Shown: piece after piece, positions 55,068-64,000 of the stretch | Numbering within the stretch: the stretch's first letter is position 1 | Layout of the letters: every line of letters begins with the position of its first letter | DNA from: Alternaria dauci | Lineage: Eukaryota > Ascomycota > Dothideomycetes > Pleosporales > Pleosporaceae | Reading direction: 5' to 3' | NCBI RefSeq assembly: GCF_042100115.1 | Contig: NC_091272.1 | Coordinates: forward strand, 4,402,001 to 4,466,000 | DNA: 64,000 nt | Notes under the pieces: generated by a model | Seen by the model: the letters and a program-made list of their open reading frames with translations, nothing else | Database searches by the model: none | Told to the model about the DNA's origin: nothing | Made by a program: the position numbers and the translations under genes

Positions 55068-57153
55068 AGTAGGCACGGGTACCTAGGTAGATGGTACCCG
55101 CACATCACGGCAGGACTATGAACAATCGAGCATGAAGGCCCTGCTAAGATCGTGGTCAGGACTTACCATCAGGTAAGTGAATCTGTTTAGCGGTCGCAAA
55201 TGATCGTTGTGCTTGGGGTAGAGGTCGTCAACGGGGATCTACTCAACGACTTTTCTAAACAAGATGTAACTCTATACAGAGTAGAGAATATAATTCCCTG
55301 AATTCTTGATTCCTCACTTAAACACATCTTGACGAGCTTGTCGTTATCTCATGTCCTTGGTGATACTCAAGACTTGTGCGTTCCGAAGTATCCCGATTCC
55401 AGCCTCGCCGATCTCCTTCGAAAGTCCGAGTTGCACCCGAGTCGCCACAGACTAAGTAATCTGTTCCGACTGGATTGAGAAAGTCCAATTCTTGGCCAAT
55501 GATTGGGACTTTAATCTGGAGTATGTATAATCCCAGTGGGTCTCCTTTGTCAAAACTGTAGTTTCCCCGAATGAGGTTCTTCGGCGATGACTCGGCGGTA
55601 CCATTGTTGGGACCGATAGGTTTCGACTTTGCAACGATAAAAGTATATAGTGAGGCGATATCCAATAGTCTGGAGGAAGCTGTTCATCTATCAAGCAAAA
55701 GCTAGCAATCGTCTCCTCCTATCACACTTACGATCCTCCAATACGCCAGATTATCGAAACTTACTGTCAACTGTACTCCCAACATGGTCGCGCAAACCTC
55801 CAAGCCATCGAGTCGCAGCTCTTCTGTGACAGCGCCAGTCGAGGGTTCCTCATCAAGCCAACACCATGCGATTGCGACTTCCTCGTCATTGAGAGCGGCG
55901 CTCAAGAAACCTTTCCAGGGTTGGTCAAGGGACCTCCTTCGCGCAAGGGACGACGATGATGATGACTACAATTTCTCGAGTGGTATGCGCCGTGGCGCCC
56001 AGTACTACAAGGAACAGTCCTGAGACGGCCGCCATGAAACGGCTCGCGGATGATGGAGGAGACGACCATTGTTGCTACCAAGAAGGCCTTCCCGACGACT
56101 TTGGGCCTGATATTCATGTGCATGGGTCGAGCAATGACGGCAAGTTGGCTTCGAAAAAACAACGACGAACGGTGTGAGAACGGCGGCCAGCAGAGGTATT
56201 GGTGTGTCGGGGTGACAGGGTTATTTTACCCGGATGGCAAAGCTGGAAGGCACAAGGACGGCGTTTGCATTGCGTTGTATATTGTTTGTTCGAGCGCGAT
56301 ACCCCTAGTTGTGTTAAAATATGAACAATGCTTTATCGAACCTTCTCTCTTGCTTGTAGTGCCGAAAACTTGCAATGTTCGCGAGGGCGTGGAGACGTTT
56401 CATTATGTCAGTGACGCTTGATGCGTCCCACTTTTTCTTCCCCTCCCCAGTGCTCACTCACATCTCTCTCAACACTCCGTCAAAAGTTGCGACCTGCCTA
56501 CACGCCCAAAGTCCATAGGGCTGACAGATAGAATGTCACTTGTCGTCTCGCTAAAATGGCTATCACTGGCTCACAACGCGCTATCCGAAACACGCATGGG
56601 CCACACGCTACAAGCCACCAACGCGACCGTCTGTCACATTTTTGCGCGCAGGCATTTTAGCATATCCCTTCTCACAGACGCATCAAGACGATAAGCATAA
56701 GATGTAAGAATTGAGCGCAACTAGCCGTACTCTATAGGTCTACGTTGCATGATGATCATGAAAGTCTGAAATCATGATGCTGTGGCTTTGTGCGTGCTTT
56801 TTGGCTCATCGACGTAATCCGCAGCATGCTCCAATCCACCCAAGCGAATGCGGAGGATTTACGAGCAATTTCTTCAAGGCAACAGTCGCACAAATAGACC
56901 GCGACTAGACCCCATCAGATACCGGTGTGCCTAGAAAGGCGGCTCATATACTTTTCAGGGGCCATCACGGGTTAGGCCTCCCGCATCATGCGCTGTCAGT
57001 TAAGCGATCAGCCTCCTAATCTCCCCAATAAGTAGACTGGATATCCCACAGCCATAGAGTTCTCACTGCATCGTCAAGCATCACTCGTTATTGCCTTTCG
57101 TTCATTCCAACGTTTCAAGTACTTAAACTTAATACTCATCTCTACACATCACG
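55068..57153. other. Long gene-poor stretch with one small gene candidate
   Basis: Contains the candidate at 55784-56177. A minus-strand open frame at 55318-55684 reads like protein (SLYTFIVAKSKPIGPNNGT) but has no ATG and no workable upstream exon. From 56430 to 57150 I see nothing but the promoter of the gene at 57154. Confidence 0.45.
55784..56177 (+). CDS. Small hydrophilic protein, unresolved splice form
   Basis: An ATG at 55784 opens a 79-codon frame to TGA at 56023, ending GMRRGAQYYKEQS. A second protein-like frame, shifted by one base, runs to TGA at 56177 (ending KLASKKQRRTV). A GT-AG intron 55983-56058 (GTATGC...TGGAG) would join them in phase into 105 residues. The first 60 residues are Ser-rich, then FQGWSRDLLRARDDDDDDY, with a six-Asp run. 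The branch site of the proposed intron is poor, so the unspliced 79-residue form is equally possible. No family is recognised. Confidence that something is translated here is moderate. Confidence 0.42.
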
Positions 57154-57937
57154 ATGTCTAAGCTTTTGTCTCTGGCGCTTTTGGCTTCGTCCGTTGCGGC
57201 CACCACAACCACTTCCATGTGGATGCCGGGTCTGGAAGATACCGAGATGGTTTACGAAGGTGCCGTCGTCAACGTTGACAATGGCCGCACTACCCTGTCT
57301 TTGGATATCCAAGCCCCCAGTTCGGAGGAGCTAATGGTAAGTAGTAACGACTCACAGCCATCGACAACATTCACTGATCTGTTGCAACTAGGCCGATGTT
57401 CCAGCAACGATTACTGTTGGAGGCAATACCTATTACGGTTACGAGGCAGCAGCTTCAGCCTACGGCGTGACTGTGACGATCTCTGGCGAATGCTCACGCC
57501 AGAACACCGACGAGGCAGAAGCGTCTTGCACTATGACTACCAAGGGCCTCGATGAGGCGATGAGCTCTGTCTGCGCCGATCCCGATTACGCCTCTGATCT
57601 CTGTCCCGACGGTGTGGACGCCGCTCTTCAAACCACCATGGTACTTCCCGAGGGATATTTCGCTATGATCCCCCTCACCATCACGGAGGGCGACGAGTCG
57701 CTTCCGAGTGCAACCGAAGCTGCATCAGTGTCCGCTGGTGGCGCTTCCGTAACAGCAGCTCGCTCTACCATGGCCTCTGTAACTTCTGGATCCGCAACTT
57801 CCGACTCAGAGTCTGCTGCTAGCTCCGGGCCTTCCCCAACCTCCAGCTCTCTCGAGCAAGCCACTGGTGCCGCTCAGATGATTCAAGTTCCAGCATTGGC
57901 CGGTCTTGGTGCCGCTGTTGCTGCTTTCTTCCTATAA
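57154..57937 (+). CDS. Secreted protein, probable GPI anchor, unknown family
   Basis: Exons 57154-57336 and 57392-57937 give 242 residues. The signal peptide MSKLLSLALLASSVAA is clear. The core (about residues 20-150) has six Cys, spaced as SGECSRQ, ASCTMTT, SSVCADPDYASDLCPDG, and a regular beta-like pattern (ATITVGGNTYYGYEAAASAY). The last third is Ser/Thr/Ala-rich, likely O-glycosylated, and ends in a hydrophobic tail (VPALAGLGAAVAAFFL) with no following charges, as in GPI-anchored proteins. This layout is common among small fungal surface proteins. No enzyme motif was seen and the family is not recognised. Confidence 0.8.
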
Positions 57938-58341
57938 AGGCTTCGCTACGAAATTTTTACCTCTTTCCGTGCATCTTGGACAAGTTTTGACCTGGCAAAT
58001 ACCCTATACGTATTTGCGCATTGTCGCCTATCGCGCGCTTCCATAATACCATATTGATTACATCATTGCTTGTTGTATCCTTGTCTGTAGATACCCAGTA
58101 ACGAGTTGACCTCTAATCATTTTTCTAAGCGAAAACCTTTCGCAGCACCCCGAAAGGGTCACATAGAAGCAGTTAATCGTATAGAGCCTTCTAAATATAT
58201 ACTCCATCCCTCCAGAAGACCAGATGAAAGCAATGTTACCCTTGAAAGCTGCCTGATCAGGTGGTCATATTTGAAGGTGTTGATTAACGAGGCTATCTAG
58301 GCGGCTAAGGATCCTCTCGTCTTATGTAATCTTCTTGCATC
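57938..58341. other. 3' regions of converging genes
   Basis: Between the surface protein (plus) and the first of three minus-strand genes. Nothing coding. Confidence 0.5.
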
Positions 58342-58866
58342 TCATCTCATCTTTTTGGGGTGGGTTGAATGGAGTTTAGGGTGCTCCGACAAAGTTAATC
58401 CATTTTCTATGCATACCATTCTCCCTCCCTTCTCGCCAAAACAACTCCTCCCTTCATCATCGGTCATGACTCGTCCGCAGTACACATGTCCTTCACAATC
58501 TTCCCTCTTGCACCACCATCTTGTCACAGCCCCACCCTTCTCAAGAAAGTAGCAACGTTCTCCACACAACTGTCCCTTTTGAACATGCACACATCTCATC
58601 TCAGCTGGAAACCATGCACTCTTCATAGTAACGGTCTTGGTGGCCAAAGTATCGATGTCTCGCAGTTCGAAAAGATCAAGGTTGGGATTGTCGTTCGATG
58701 CGGGCAATTTGGACGCGGCAGCATCGCTTGGGCGGGCAGACGGCTTATTCGTGAATATGCTGGGCAACCAGCGTGGCGGAGGTCGAGGTGGTACCACGAC
58801 TGTCAGCGTATAGCGCGTAGTGTTTGGTTCTGTCTCACCTAAAGGATCAAAGTAAGGTGCCGACAT
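58342..58866 (-). CDS. Small cysteine-containing protein, unknown
   Basis: Single exon, 174 residues from the ATG at 58866 (MSAPYFDPLGE). No signal peptide. The first half is Pro/Ser-rich. The second half holds nine Cys, several in pairs: MRCVHVQKGQLCGERCYFLE, WWCKREDCEGHVYCGR and GGRMVCIENGL. The spacing could support zinc binding, but it matches no zinc-finger class I know. It is first of three same-strand genes of unknown function. Its ending RMVCIENG resembles RMRCIEGY in the next gene, so the two may be distant relatives. Confidence 0.62.
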   Translation of the reverse strand: MSAPYFDPLGETEPNTTRYTLTVVVPPRPPPRWLPSIFTNKPSARPSDAAASKLPASNDNPNLDLFELRDIDTLATKTVTMKSAWFPAEMRCVHVQKGQLCGERCYFLEKGGAVTRWWCKREDCEGHVYCGRVMTDDEGRSCFGEKGGRMVCIENGLTLSEHPKLHSTHPKKMR

Positions 58867-59210
58867 CTTCAATCTCGCACAGTAGACTAGGCTCGATTGA
58901 ATTTAATATATGTGAGCAGTCGATAAATGCCTGAGGCTTTGCACGAAGTAGGGTGGCGCAGTATTAAGAGACTCAGTACGAGAGATAGTAAAAAAGAAGT
59001 GGTCTAGACCGTGTGCATGTGCGATAAACAAAGACTTTGTGACGTTGGTGTTCGCGCGTGACGCGCAGTGTGAATATGATTATTGGAGACAAACGAAGCC
59101 GTTGTGTAAGAGGATCATTATTGCTACTTGGTTGGTAATGACGGTGCACTAATACTATCGCGAATATTCTGGTTTGCCCATGCACAGGTTAATGACACCA
59201 AGTTGCGGAA
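58867..59210. other. Intergenic between two minus-strand genes
   Basis: AT-rich, no coding frame of note; presumed promoter of the gene ending at 58342. Confidence 0.5.
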
Positions 59211-59705
59211 TCATGTACAACTATTCGTCTTCTCAGCGCCGTCTTTCCTCGCCTGCTCTCTAAGAAACTCGTCGTATCCCTCAATACACCTCATTCTCTC
59301 CGTCGGCCCCAGATAAACCATCTCGCCATTCTTGCACCATCCCTCCCAAATCCTAGGTCGTCCTCGTTTCTCCCTCCTCACTAATTCACCGTTGATTTCC
59401 ACCTCTTCGTTCTCCATGATGCTGCCAGCAGCCCATTCCATCACATAATGCTCCTCTAGGTATTTTGCAGTGCATTCTTTTCCGGACGCGAGACAGCTGC
59501 AACGGATTTGTTCGGGAATTTTGTCGCAGTCGACGTCGAACGTGATTGTTTCGTTGATAGCGAGCAGGTCAGCGTGTGTGAAGCTGGATTTGGAGCGGTA
59601 TTGTTCTGATGTTGCGGGTGCAACGAGCGCGGTGATGCGGAAAGTGGGTGGAGGTGACTTCTTCCACGAGAGGAGAGCGAGCATCTTGCTGAAGATGTTT
59701 GACAT
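59211..59705 (-). CDS. Small protein, unknown; possible distant relative of its neighbour
   Basis: Single exon, 164 residues from the ATG at 59705 (MSNIFSKMLALLSWKKS). Upstream the frame is open for 34 more codons but without an ATG. The N-terminal LALLSW is too short for a membrane span. The core contains ITFDVDCDKIPEQIRCSCLA, GKECTAKYLEEHYVMEW and, near the end, GWCKNGEMVYLGPTERMRCI. Like the adjacent gene at 58342, it has a Cys-rich second half and a closing R-M-x-C-I-E motif. No known family. Two direct repeats lie 180-320 bases upstream. Confidence 0.6.
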   Translation of the reverse strand: MSNIFSKMLALLSWKKSPPPTFRITALVAPATSEQYRSKSSFTHADLLAINETITFDVDCDKIPEQIRCSCLASGKECTAKYLEEHYVMEWAAGSIMENEEVEINGELVRREKRGRPRIWEGWCKNGEMVYLGPTERMRCIEGYDEFLREQARKDGAEKTNSCT

Positions 59706-60243
59706 GGTGGATGTTGTGTCGTTTTGGATGAGGCTTCGATGTAGCTTCGATCGGGTGCAGTCGTGGAATGCACACAATTTCTGTAGCGAGAAATTTAGAA
59801 AGAACAATCTTGGGATGCGACTGATGAGAAATATGAATGGCTGCGCCTTCCTTTTATATGAAACCCATGAGTTGACTCACTAGAATTGGCAACCATGGTT
59901 CTATTCTTTCTGCCATGGTTATAAGCCCGTTGCGTCTTTTCCAAGTCACTGAAATTGGCAACCATGGTTCCATTCTCTCTGCCATGGTTTGGAGCCAGTT
60001 GCATCTCTTCCAACACCAACCCTTTTCTGTAAAAGGACACTCCATAATCTAAAAACAAAATGGAAGCGATTATCTGGTACCACAGTCGTAGTGCATCAGC
60101 AGGAGTCTGACCAATAAGACGTCAATGTATACACTCAAGATGATCTCGCTAAGCAATTTTCGCATTGTTGGCTATCTCTTCCTCGAGACCGCCGACCTAA
60201 GCTATAGGAAAACTATCTGCAAGATCCTTCGCTCAAGCAACGC
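59706..60243. promoter_or_regulatory. Upstream region with tandem repeat
   Basis: Promoter side of the gene at 59211-59705. Contains the two 69-bp direct repeats listed separately. Confidence 0.5.
59884..60021. repeat. Two tandem 69-bp direct repeats with CCATGGTT boxes
   Basis: AATTGGCAACCATGGTT starts at 59884 and again at 59953. In each unit a second CCATGGTT follows after about 20 bases, then a sequence of the type xxAGCCxGTTGCxTC. AACCATGGTT is itself a 10-bp palindrome. Confidence 0.8.
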
Positions 60244-61017
60244 TCAAACATGAGTCTCTGTGCGCCCTTCACGTTGTAGCTCAACAACGGTTCGCGATAC
60301 GCCCATTGCTACCCCGCGTACGAGCTTGTTGTCTGGATTGCTAAACCATAAAGCGTGTGTGCTTGTAAGGTATGCTGGCACCTGTTCCGGCTGATCCAAA
60401 TCTACAGGTCTAGTACGTTTACGTTGTTGTTGCTGAACAAATGGAATAGTCGCTAGTAGACTATCCTCGCTGACGCCGAACAGCGAGTTAAACATGATGC
60501 TTGAGCCGATTGGATTGGAAACGGTTGTGGCGCGTTGCGTATGGTGTGACCTTAGCGAGCGAGTGTTGCCTTGCTCTCTACTACCGATACATGCTTCTGA
60601 GCTTGTCAAGAAACTTTGCTCATACGAATCCTCAGTTTCGATATCTACCATATCGTTAATGGATGTTTGTGTATCGCTGGTTCCTTTAGAAGATGAAGAG
60701 CCGATGGAATCGGATCGCAAGCCTTCAGTATAGACGGTAGAAGCAAAGTCCGGACCCGGAGAGACTGCCAGAGTGGGGAGTGACATAGGAGGGATCGTAG
60801 ATATAGCAGGCGATTCGTGGCCACTCGAAGACTTAGAAGATGAGTTTGTCGACATATGGTTGTCCATGTTCTTGTCCGGCTCGATGATACAGCAAGCGGG
60901 CTCCACAGTAGGGGTCATGGTAGAAGGAGAATTGCGCTTGCGTTTCTTGGACGCGCCTGACTGCCTTGGTATGGATTTTGTCGCAAAGATGTGCGAATTT
61001 CTTGCTTTGCGAGCCAT
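60244..61017 (-). CDS. Serine-rich, probably nuclear protein of unknown function
   Basis: Single exon, 257 residues from the ATG at 61017. A basic stretch SGASKKRKRNSP near residue 20 could be a nuclear localisation signal, and QQQQRKRTRPVDL lies near residue 200. Most of the protein is Ser/Thr-rich and disordered. The last 50 residues look ordered: AYLTSTHALWFSNPDNKLVR and GVAMGVSRTVVELQREG. There is no membrane segment and no recognised domain. A CCATGGTT-type element lies about 190 bases upstream, similar to the repeats before the neighbouring minus-strand gene. Confidence 0.62.
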   Translation of the reverse strand: MARKARNSHIFATKSIPRQSGASKKRKRNSPSTMTPTVEPACCIIEPDKNMDNHMSTNSSSKSSSGHESPAISTIPPMSLPTLAVSPGPDFASTVYTEGLRSDSIGSSSSKGTSDTQTSINDMVDIETEDSYEQSFLTSSEACIGSREQGNTRSLRSHHTQRATTVSNPIGSSIMFNSLFGVSEDSLLATIPFVQQQQRKRTRPVDLDQPEQVPAYLTSTHALWFSNPDNKLVRGVAMGVSRTVVELQREGRTETHV

Positions 61018-61742
61018 GTTTGGAAAAGGGTCGTAGCTTGGTGGGTGGGTGTCGAGATAATGTGAGTGCGGCGCGTTCTGGAGTTGGTCAGTCTATGGTT
61101 GAATTCGGGCTGATTGTTCCAGGAGTTTTCTCAATGAATAGATTTGCTCTAATAAAAGAAAATAAGCTTCCCAGTTATTGGTTGGTAACGAACATGTGAC
61201 TTCCATGGTTGTAAGCATTGTGCGTGTCGTGCAGACGCACTTCGTGGTGAAAACGAAACTGGCAAACTTCAAGCCTTGACATCAACAAATCTTCTGGAAT
61301 ATTGAGGAGGATTCTGCGGACGTGGTGCGATTTTCTATGTCGTGTAATGTTGCTCAGAGAGCGTTCAGGCGACCAGGCTGTATGAAACGTATGCGCCTTG
61401 AGCCGGAGCTTGTGACAAATACCCCTCAGTCTCTTTAGGAGTGAAAAATTGTGCGATTAACATCTTTTGATTGCGCCGAGTTGTTTTTAACTTGGGTGGG
61501 CAGTAGTGGTGAGGCTTGCTCGACAGCTCTTCAAGATGCCTCGTTGTTCATAGGTACACCAGTCCCATTGCAGCTAGCACTCTGCCCCAAACGGTAGCAC
61601 TATGATCTGCAGTCGCCGCTGCAGATAACATGCAAGCCAGTATTGGTTTATTCAAAGCAGATACCCCGCGCTGATAGCGAGCGTCTTCCCTCTTGCTTTC
61701 AAATCGCTTTCGTCCTCAGAGTTTGCTCTAGATTTCGCGAAT
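61018..61742. promoter_or_regulatory. Divergent intergenic region
   Basis: Between the serine-rich gene (minus) and the ACS transporter (plus). Includes a single copy of the CCATGGTTGTAAGC element at about 61203. No coding signal. Confidence 0.5.
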
Positions 61743-63427
61743 ATGGACGGGAAAAATGCTGGAGAAGTAACCAGGATAGTTGACGCAGGTCACGGTGACA
61801 CGAATTCGAATGAGCCGCCACGCCGCCGTGAAAGGAGGCTGCTCATGAAAATCGATCTCTTTGTCCTGCCTACTGTCATTCTGTTGTACCTCATGTGTTT
61901 TATCGACCGCACAAACATTGGTAACTTCCTCTTGCGTATACCGAGTCTCTACCAATCGACTGACAAAACCAGGTAATGCCCGTCTCGCTGGCTTGGAGAA
62001 GGATCTTGGGCTTCAAGGCTACGACTACAACGTTCTGTTGTCAGCATTCTATGTGTCTTATATTGTTTTCGAGATACCAGCGGCGCTTTGCTGTAAGCTA
62101 ATTGGTACGCTTTACATCAACAATGCTTAGCTCGCCTCTGATGTGGAAACAGGCCCGGGTTGGTTCTTGCCACTCACTTCGCTCGGTTTTGGTGCCATGT
62201 CTTTAGCGACAGCCTTCGTAAAAACCCACGCCCAAGCATGTGCTGTTCGATTCTTACTGGGTCTGTTTGAGACCGGCGTAATGCCTGGATGCGCTTATTA
62301 CCTCTCACGATGGTACAAAAGATCAGAGCTGACATTCCGTCTGGGGTTATGGATAACCATGGCTCCTCTCTCTGGAGCCTTCGGTGGCCTTATCGCTTCG
62401 GCGATCCTGAAGTTGGATTCAGTCGGCTCACTCCATGGTTGGCAAATGTAAGCAAGCTCTTTCAGTGCTACATGTAGTCGAGTAACAAGCAACAGGATTT
62501 TTGCCATTGAAGGCATCGTCACCATGGCAGTTGCTTTGGTCGCTCTCGTCACGCTGACCGACAGTCCAGAGACCGCACGCTGGATGACTGAGGAAGAAAC
62601 GCAGATAGTGGTTGACAGAATCAAATCTGAGCGCCTCGATCAAACTGAACTGGTCGATAGAATCGACGCCTCAAAGCTCAAACGCGGCTTCTCCAATCCC
62701 GTTACACTTGCGATATCGTTCATCTTTCTACTCGACAGTATCACTGTGTTAGCTATCTCGTTCTTCTTGCCAACCATCATTCGGACCATCTATCCGGGCC
62801 GGTCTGTCGTCCAACAACAGCTCTTGACGGTGCCACCATACATTGTCGGGGTGGTTTCCACTATCCTGATCACGGCTGTGAGCTGGCGAATGAATTCTCG
62901 TCAGACATTAATTGCACTTACGGGATTATTCGTGGCTGCCGGATACGCGATCTTCCTCGCAACCATGAATGCGAGTGTGCGTTATGCGGCTGTCTTTCTT
63001 TGCGCATCAACTTGTTTCTCGTTGGGCGCCATGACAAACGCTCAGGTTAGCGCAAACGTGCTATCGGACTCCGCACGAAGTATTGCAATTGGTACAAACG
63101 TCTTTTTCGGATACGTTGGCGCTCTGATTGCGACTTGGACCTATCTGCCTGGCGACTCTCCCCGTTATGCAATTGGCAACGGTATCAACTTAGGTTGTGC
63201 GGTGACTTGGTAAGCAATGTTCTTATACGATTTGCACGCGAGACATATACTTACATTGTATACGATACTTTAGGACCATTCTTGCGATTTGTACTAAGCT
63301 GTGGATGACATATGACAACAAGAAGAGGGACGAAAAGGAAGCAGAAGCGCAGGTAGAGCTCTCATCCTCAGACGGCGATGTGATCGACCTTGAGTGGAAG
63401 CACCCAGGCTGGCGATGGAAGCCGTGA
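61743..63427 (+). CDS. MFS transporter, anion:cation symporter (ACS) family
   Basis: Exons 61743-61920, 61973-62104, 62153-62447, 62496-63209 and 63274-63427 give 490 residues. The ACS signature at TM1 is complete after splicing: LMCFIDRTNIGNARLAGLEKDL. Next come DYNVLLSAFYVSYIVFEIPA and RFLLGLFETGVMPGCAYYLS (TM4-5), then a charged central loop with DSPETARWMTEEE, and a second six-helix half. The C-terminus is hydrophilic and ends HPGWRWKP, also common in this family. Relatives include yeast Tna1 (nicotinic acid), Dal5 (allantoate) and Fen2 (pantothenate). A proton-driven importer of a small organic anion or vitamin is expected; the substrate is not deducible. Confidence 0.9.
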
Positions 63428-63836
63428 TCACCCTAGGGCCATGGACAGTGTGGAGGATGTTCAGTGTTCGATGTATGAGCCCTCTGTCGTGAAAGGGCAT
63501 AATCAAGCTGCCAAAGAGTCAGGAACTCATGCGACCGAGTTGATCACTAGTACAAATAGATAGCTTCCGTCTTCGCAATGCAGCTTCGTTGCGAGGTCGT
63601 AAACTACTTTTATTCCCTCGGTACGAGTTAGCATCTACAATTGATCACTGGACTAGCACAACAGAGAGCAGTGAAGTCGCAAACTTACAGGTCATTGTTC
63701 CTTCACAATCGCTCGTTGACTGCAAACAGATTCACCCACCTGATGCGTCGCCACCAACGTTTCATCAACTATACGCCTTTAGCATGGAGTCGCTCGACTC
63801 AGTCTCTACCGACTTGCACAAGCTTATGGAGTAGGC
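63428..63836. other. Intergenic, no supported gene
   Basis: 3' region of the ACS transporter and leader of the RING gene. Two overlapping short frames were judged spurious. Confidence 0.5.
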
Positions 63837-64000
63837 ATGGACAAGTTCCTCAACACGCAACTGCATCCCGCAGACACTTGCAACATCTGCACCGACCACT
63901 TTAGCGCGACCCACCAGCCTGTGGCACTTGCCTGCAAGCATATATTCGGCTATGAGTGCATCAAGACATGGCTCAAGAGCGGCAGGGGGAACAACAACGC
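63837..64000 (+). CDS. RING-finger protein, 3' end cut by window edge
   Basis: Only the first 54 codons are inside the window. From the ATG the protein starts MDKFLNTQLHPADTCNICTD. ALACKHIFGYECIKTWL follows, which is the first Cys pair, the Cys-x-His pair and the Cys of a C3HC4 RING finger with its conserved Trp. The last Cys pair should lie just past the edge. Likely an E3 ubiquitin ligase. Confidence 0.75.
   Translation, partial: MDKFLNTQLHPADTCNICTDHFSATHQPVALACKHIFGYECIKTWLKSGRGNNN

Noticed and set aside
55318..55684. Minus-strand open frame reading SLYTFIVAKSKPIGPNNGT
   Set aside because: No ATG. A possible upstream GTAAGT...CTCCAG intron exists, but the phases do not join to the available upstream frame.
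1..64000. CRISPR arrays, bacterial operons, intact transposons or a secondary-metabolite cluster
   Set aside because: Gene structure is eukaryotic throughout. No transposase, reverse transcriptase, long terminal repeats, PKS or NRPS modules were seen.

Overview
This is a 64 kb piece of a filamentous ascomycete nuclear genome, most likely a Dothideomycete close to Pleosporales. That placement is inferred from the small introns (about 45-110 nt in most genes), the branch sites of the ctaac/ctgac type, the dispersed 5S rRNA gene and the protein families. No species can be named from the sequence alone. I support about 33 protein-coding loci, one 5S rRNA gene and one decayed gene fragment. Exon joins were worked out by hand from splice signals, reading phase and family conservation.

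Left part (1-16 kb): a CENP-X/MHF2 histone-fold protein, a secreted cupredoxin-type serine-rich protein, a DHA1-type MFS exporter, an unrecognised gene whose long reading frame is broken once by TGA followed by CTA, an Hsp70-like (HSPA12-type) ATPase and a tail-anchored protein with two PPxY motifs.

Centre-left (16-30 kb): a block of housekeeping genes. YSH1 (CPSF73, pre-mRNA 3'-end endonuclease) and TAF4 (TFIID) are divergent from one 492-bp intergenic region. They are followed by two unrecognised proteins, the mitochondrial phosphate carrier and a protein with two BTB-like segments.

Centre (30-43 kb): a 5S rRNA gene with its own helix II sequence, a germin/spherulin-like cupin, a four-exon complex I B15-like subunit too fragmented for ORF scanning, a GTT1-like glutathione transferase, a gene relic with internal stops, an OGFr-domain protein, a cytosolic GH13 alpha-amylase and an FMP42-like MFS protein.

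Right part (44-64 kb): secreted Ser/Thr-rich proteins, a coiled-coil protein, ribosomal protein uS7 (RPS5) with a GC-AG intron, a carotenoid oxygenase, two RING proteins (one cut by the window edge), a run of three small minus-strand genes of unknown function, two of which share an upstream sequence element, and an ACS-family MFS transporter.

There is no sign of a biosynthetic cluster or an intact transposon. The strongest candidates for something new are the TGA-CTA interrupted gene at 7935-9839 (stop readthrough versus a 45-nt 3n intron), the compensated 5S variant, the shared CCATGGTT-containing upstream element at 59.9 and 61.2 kb, and the GC-AG intron in RPS5.
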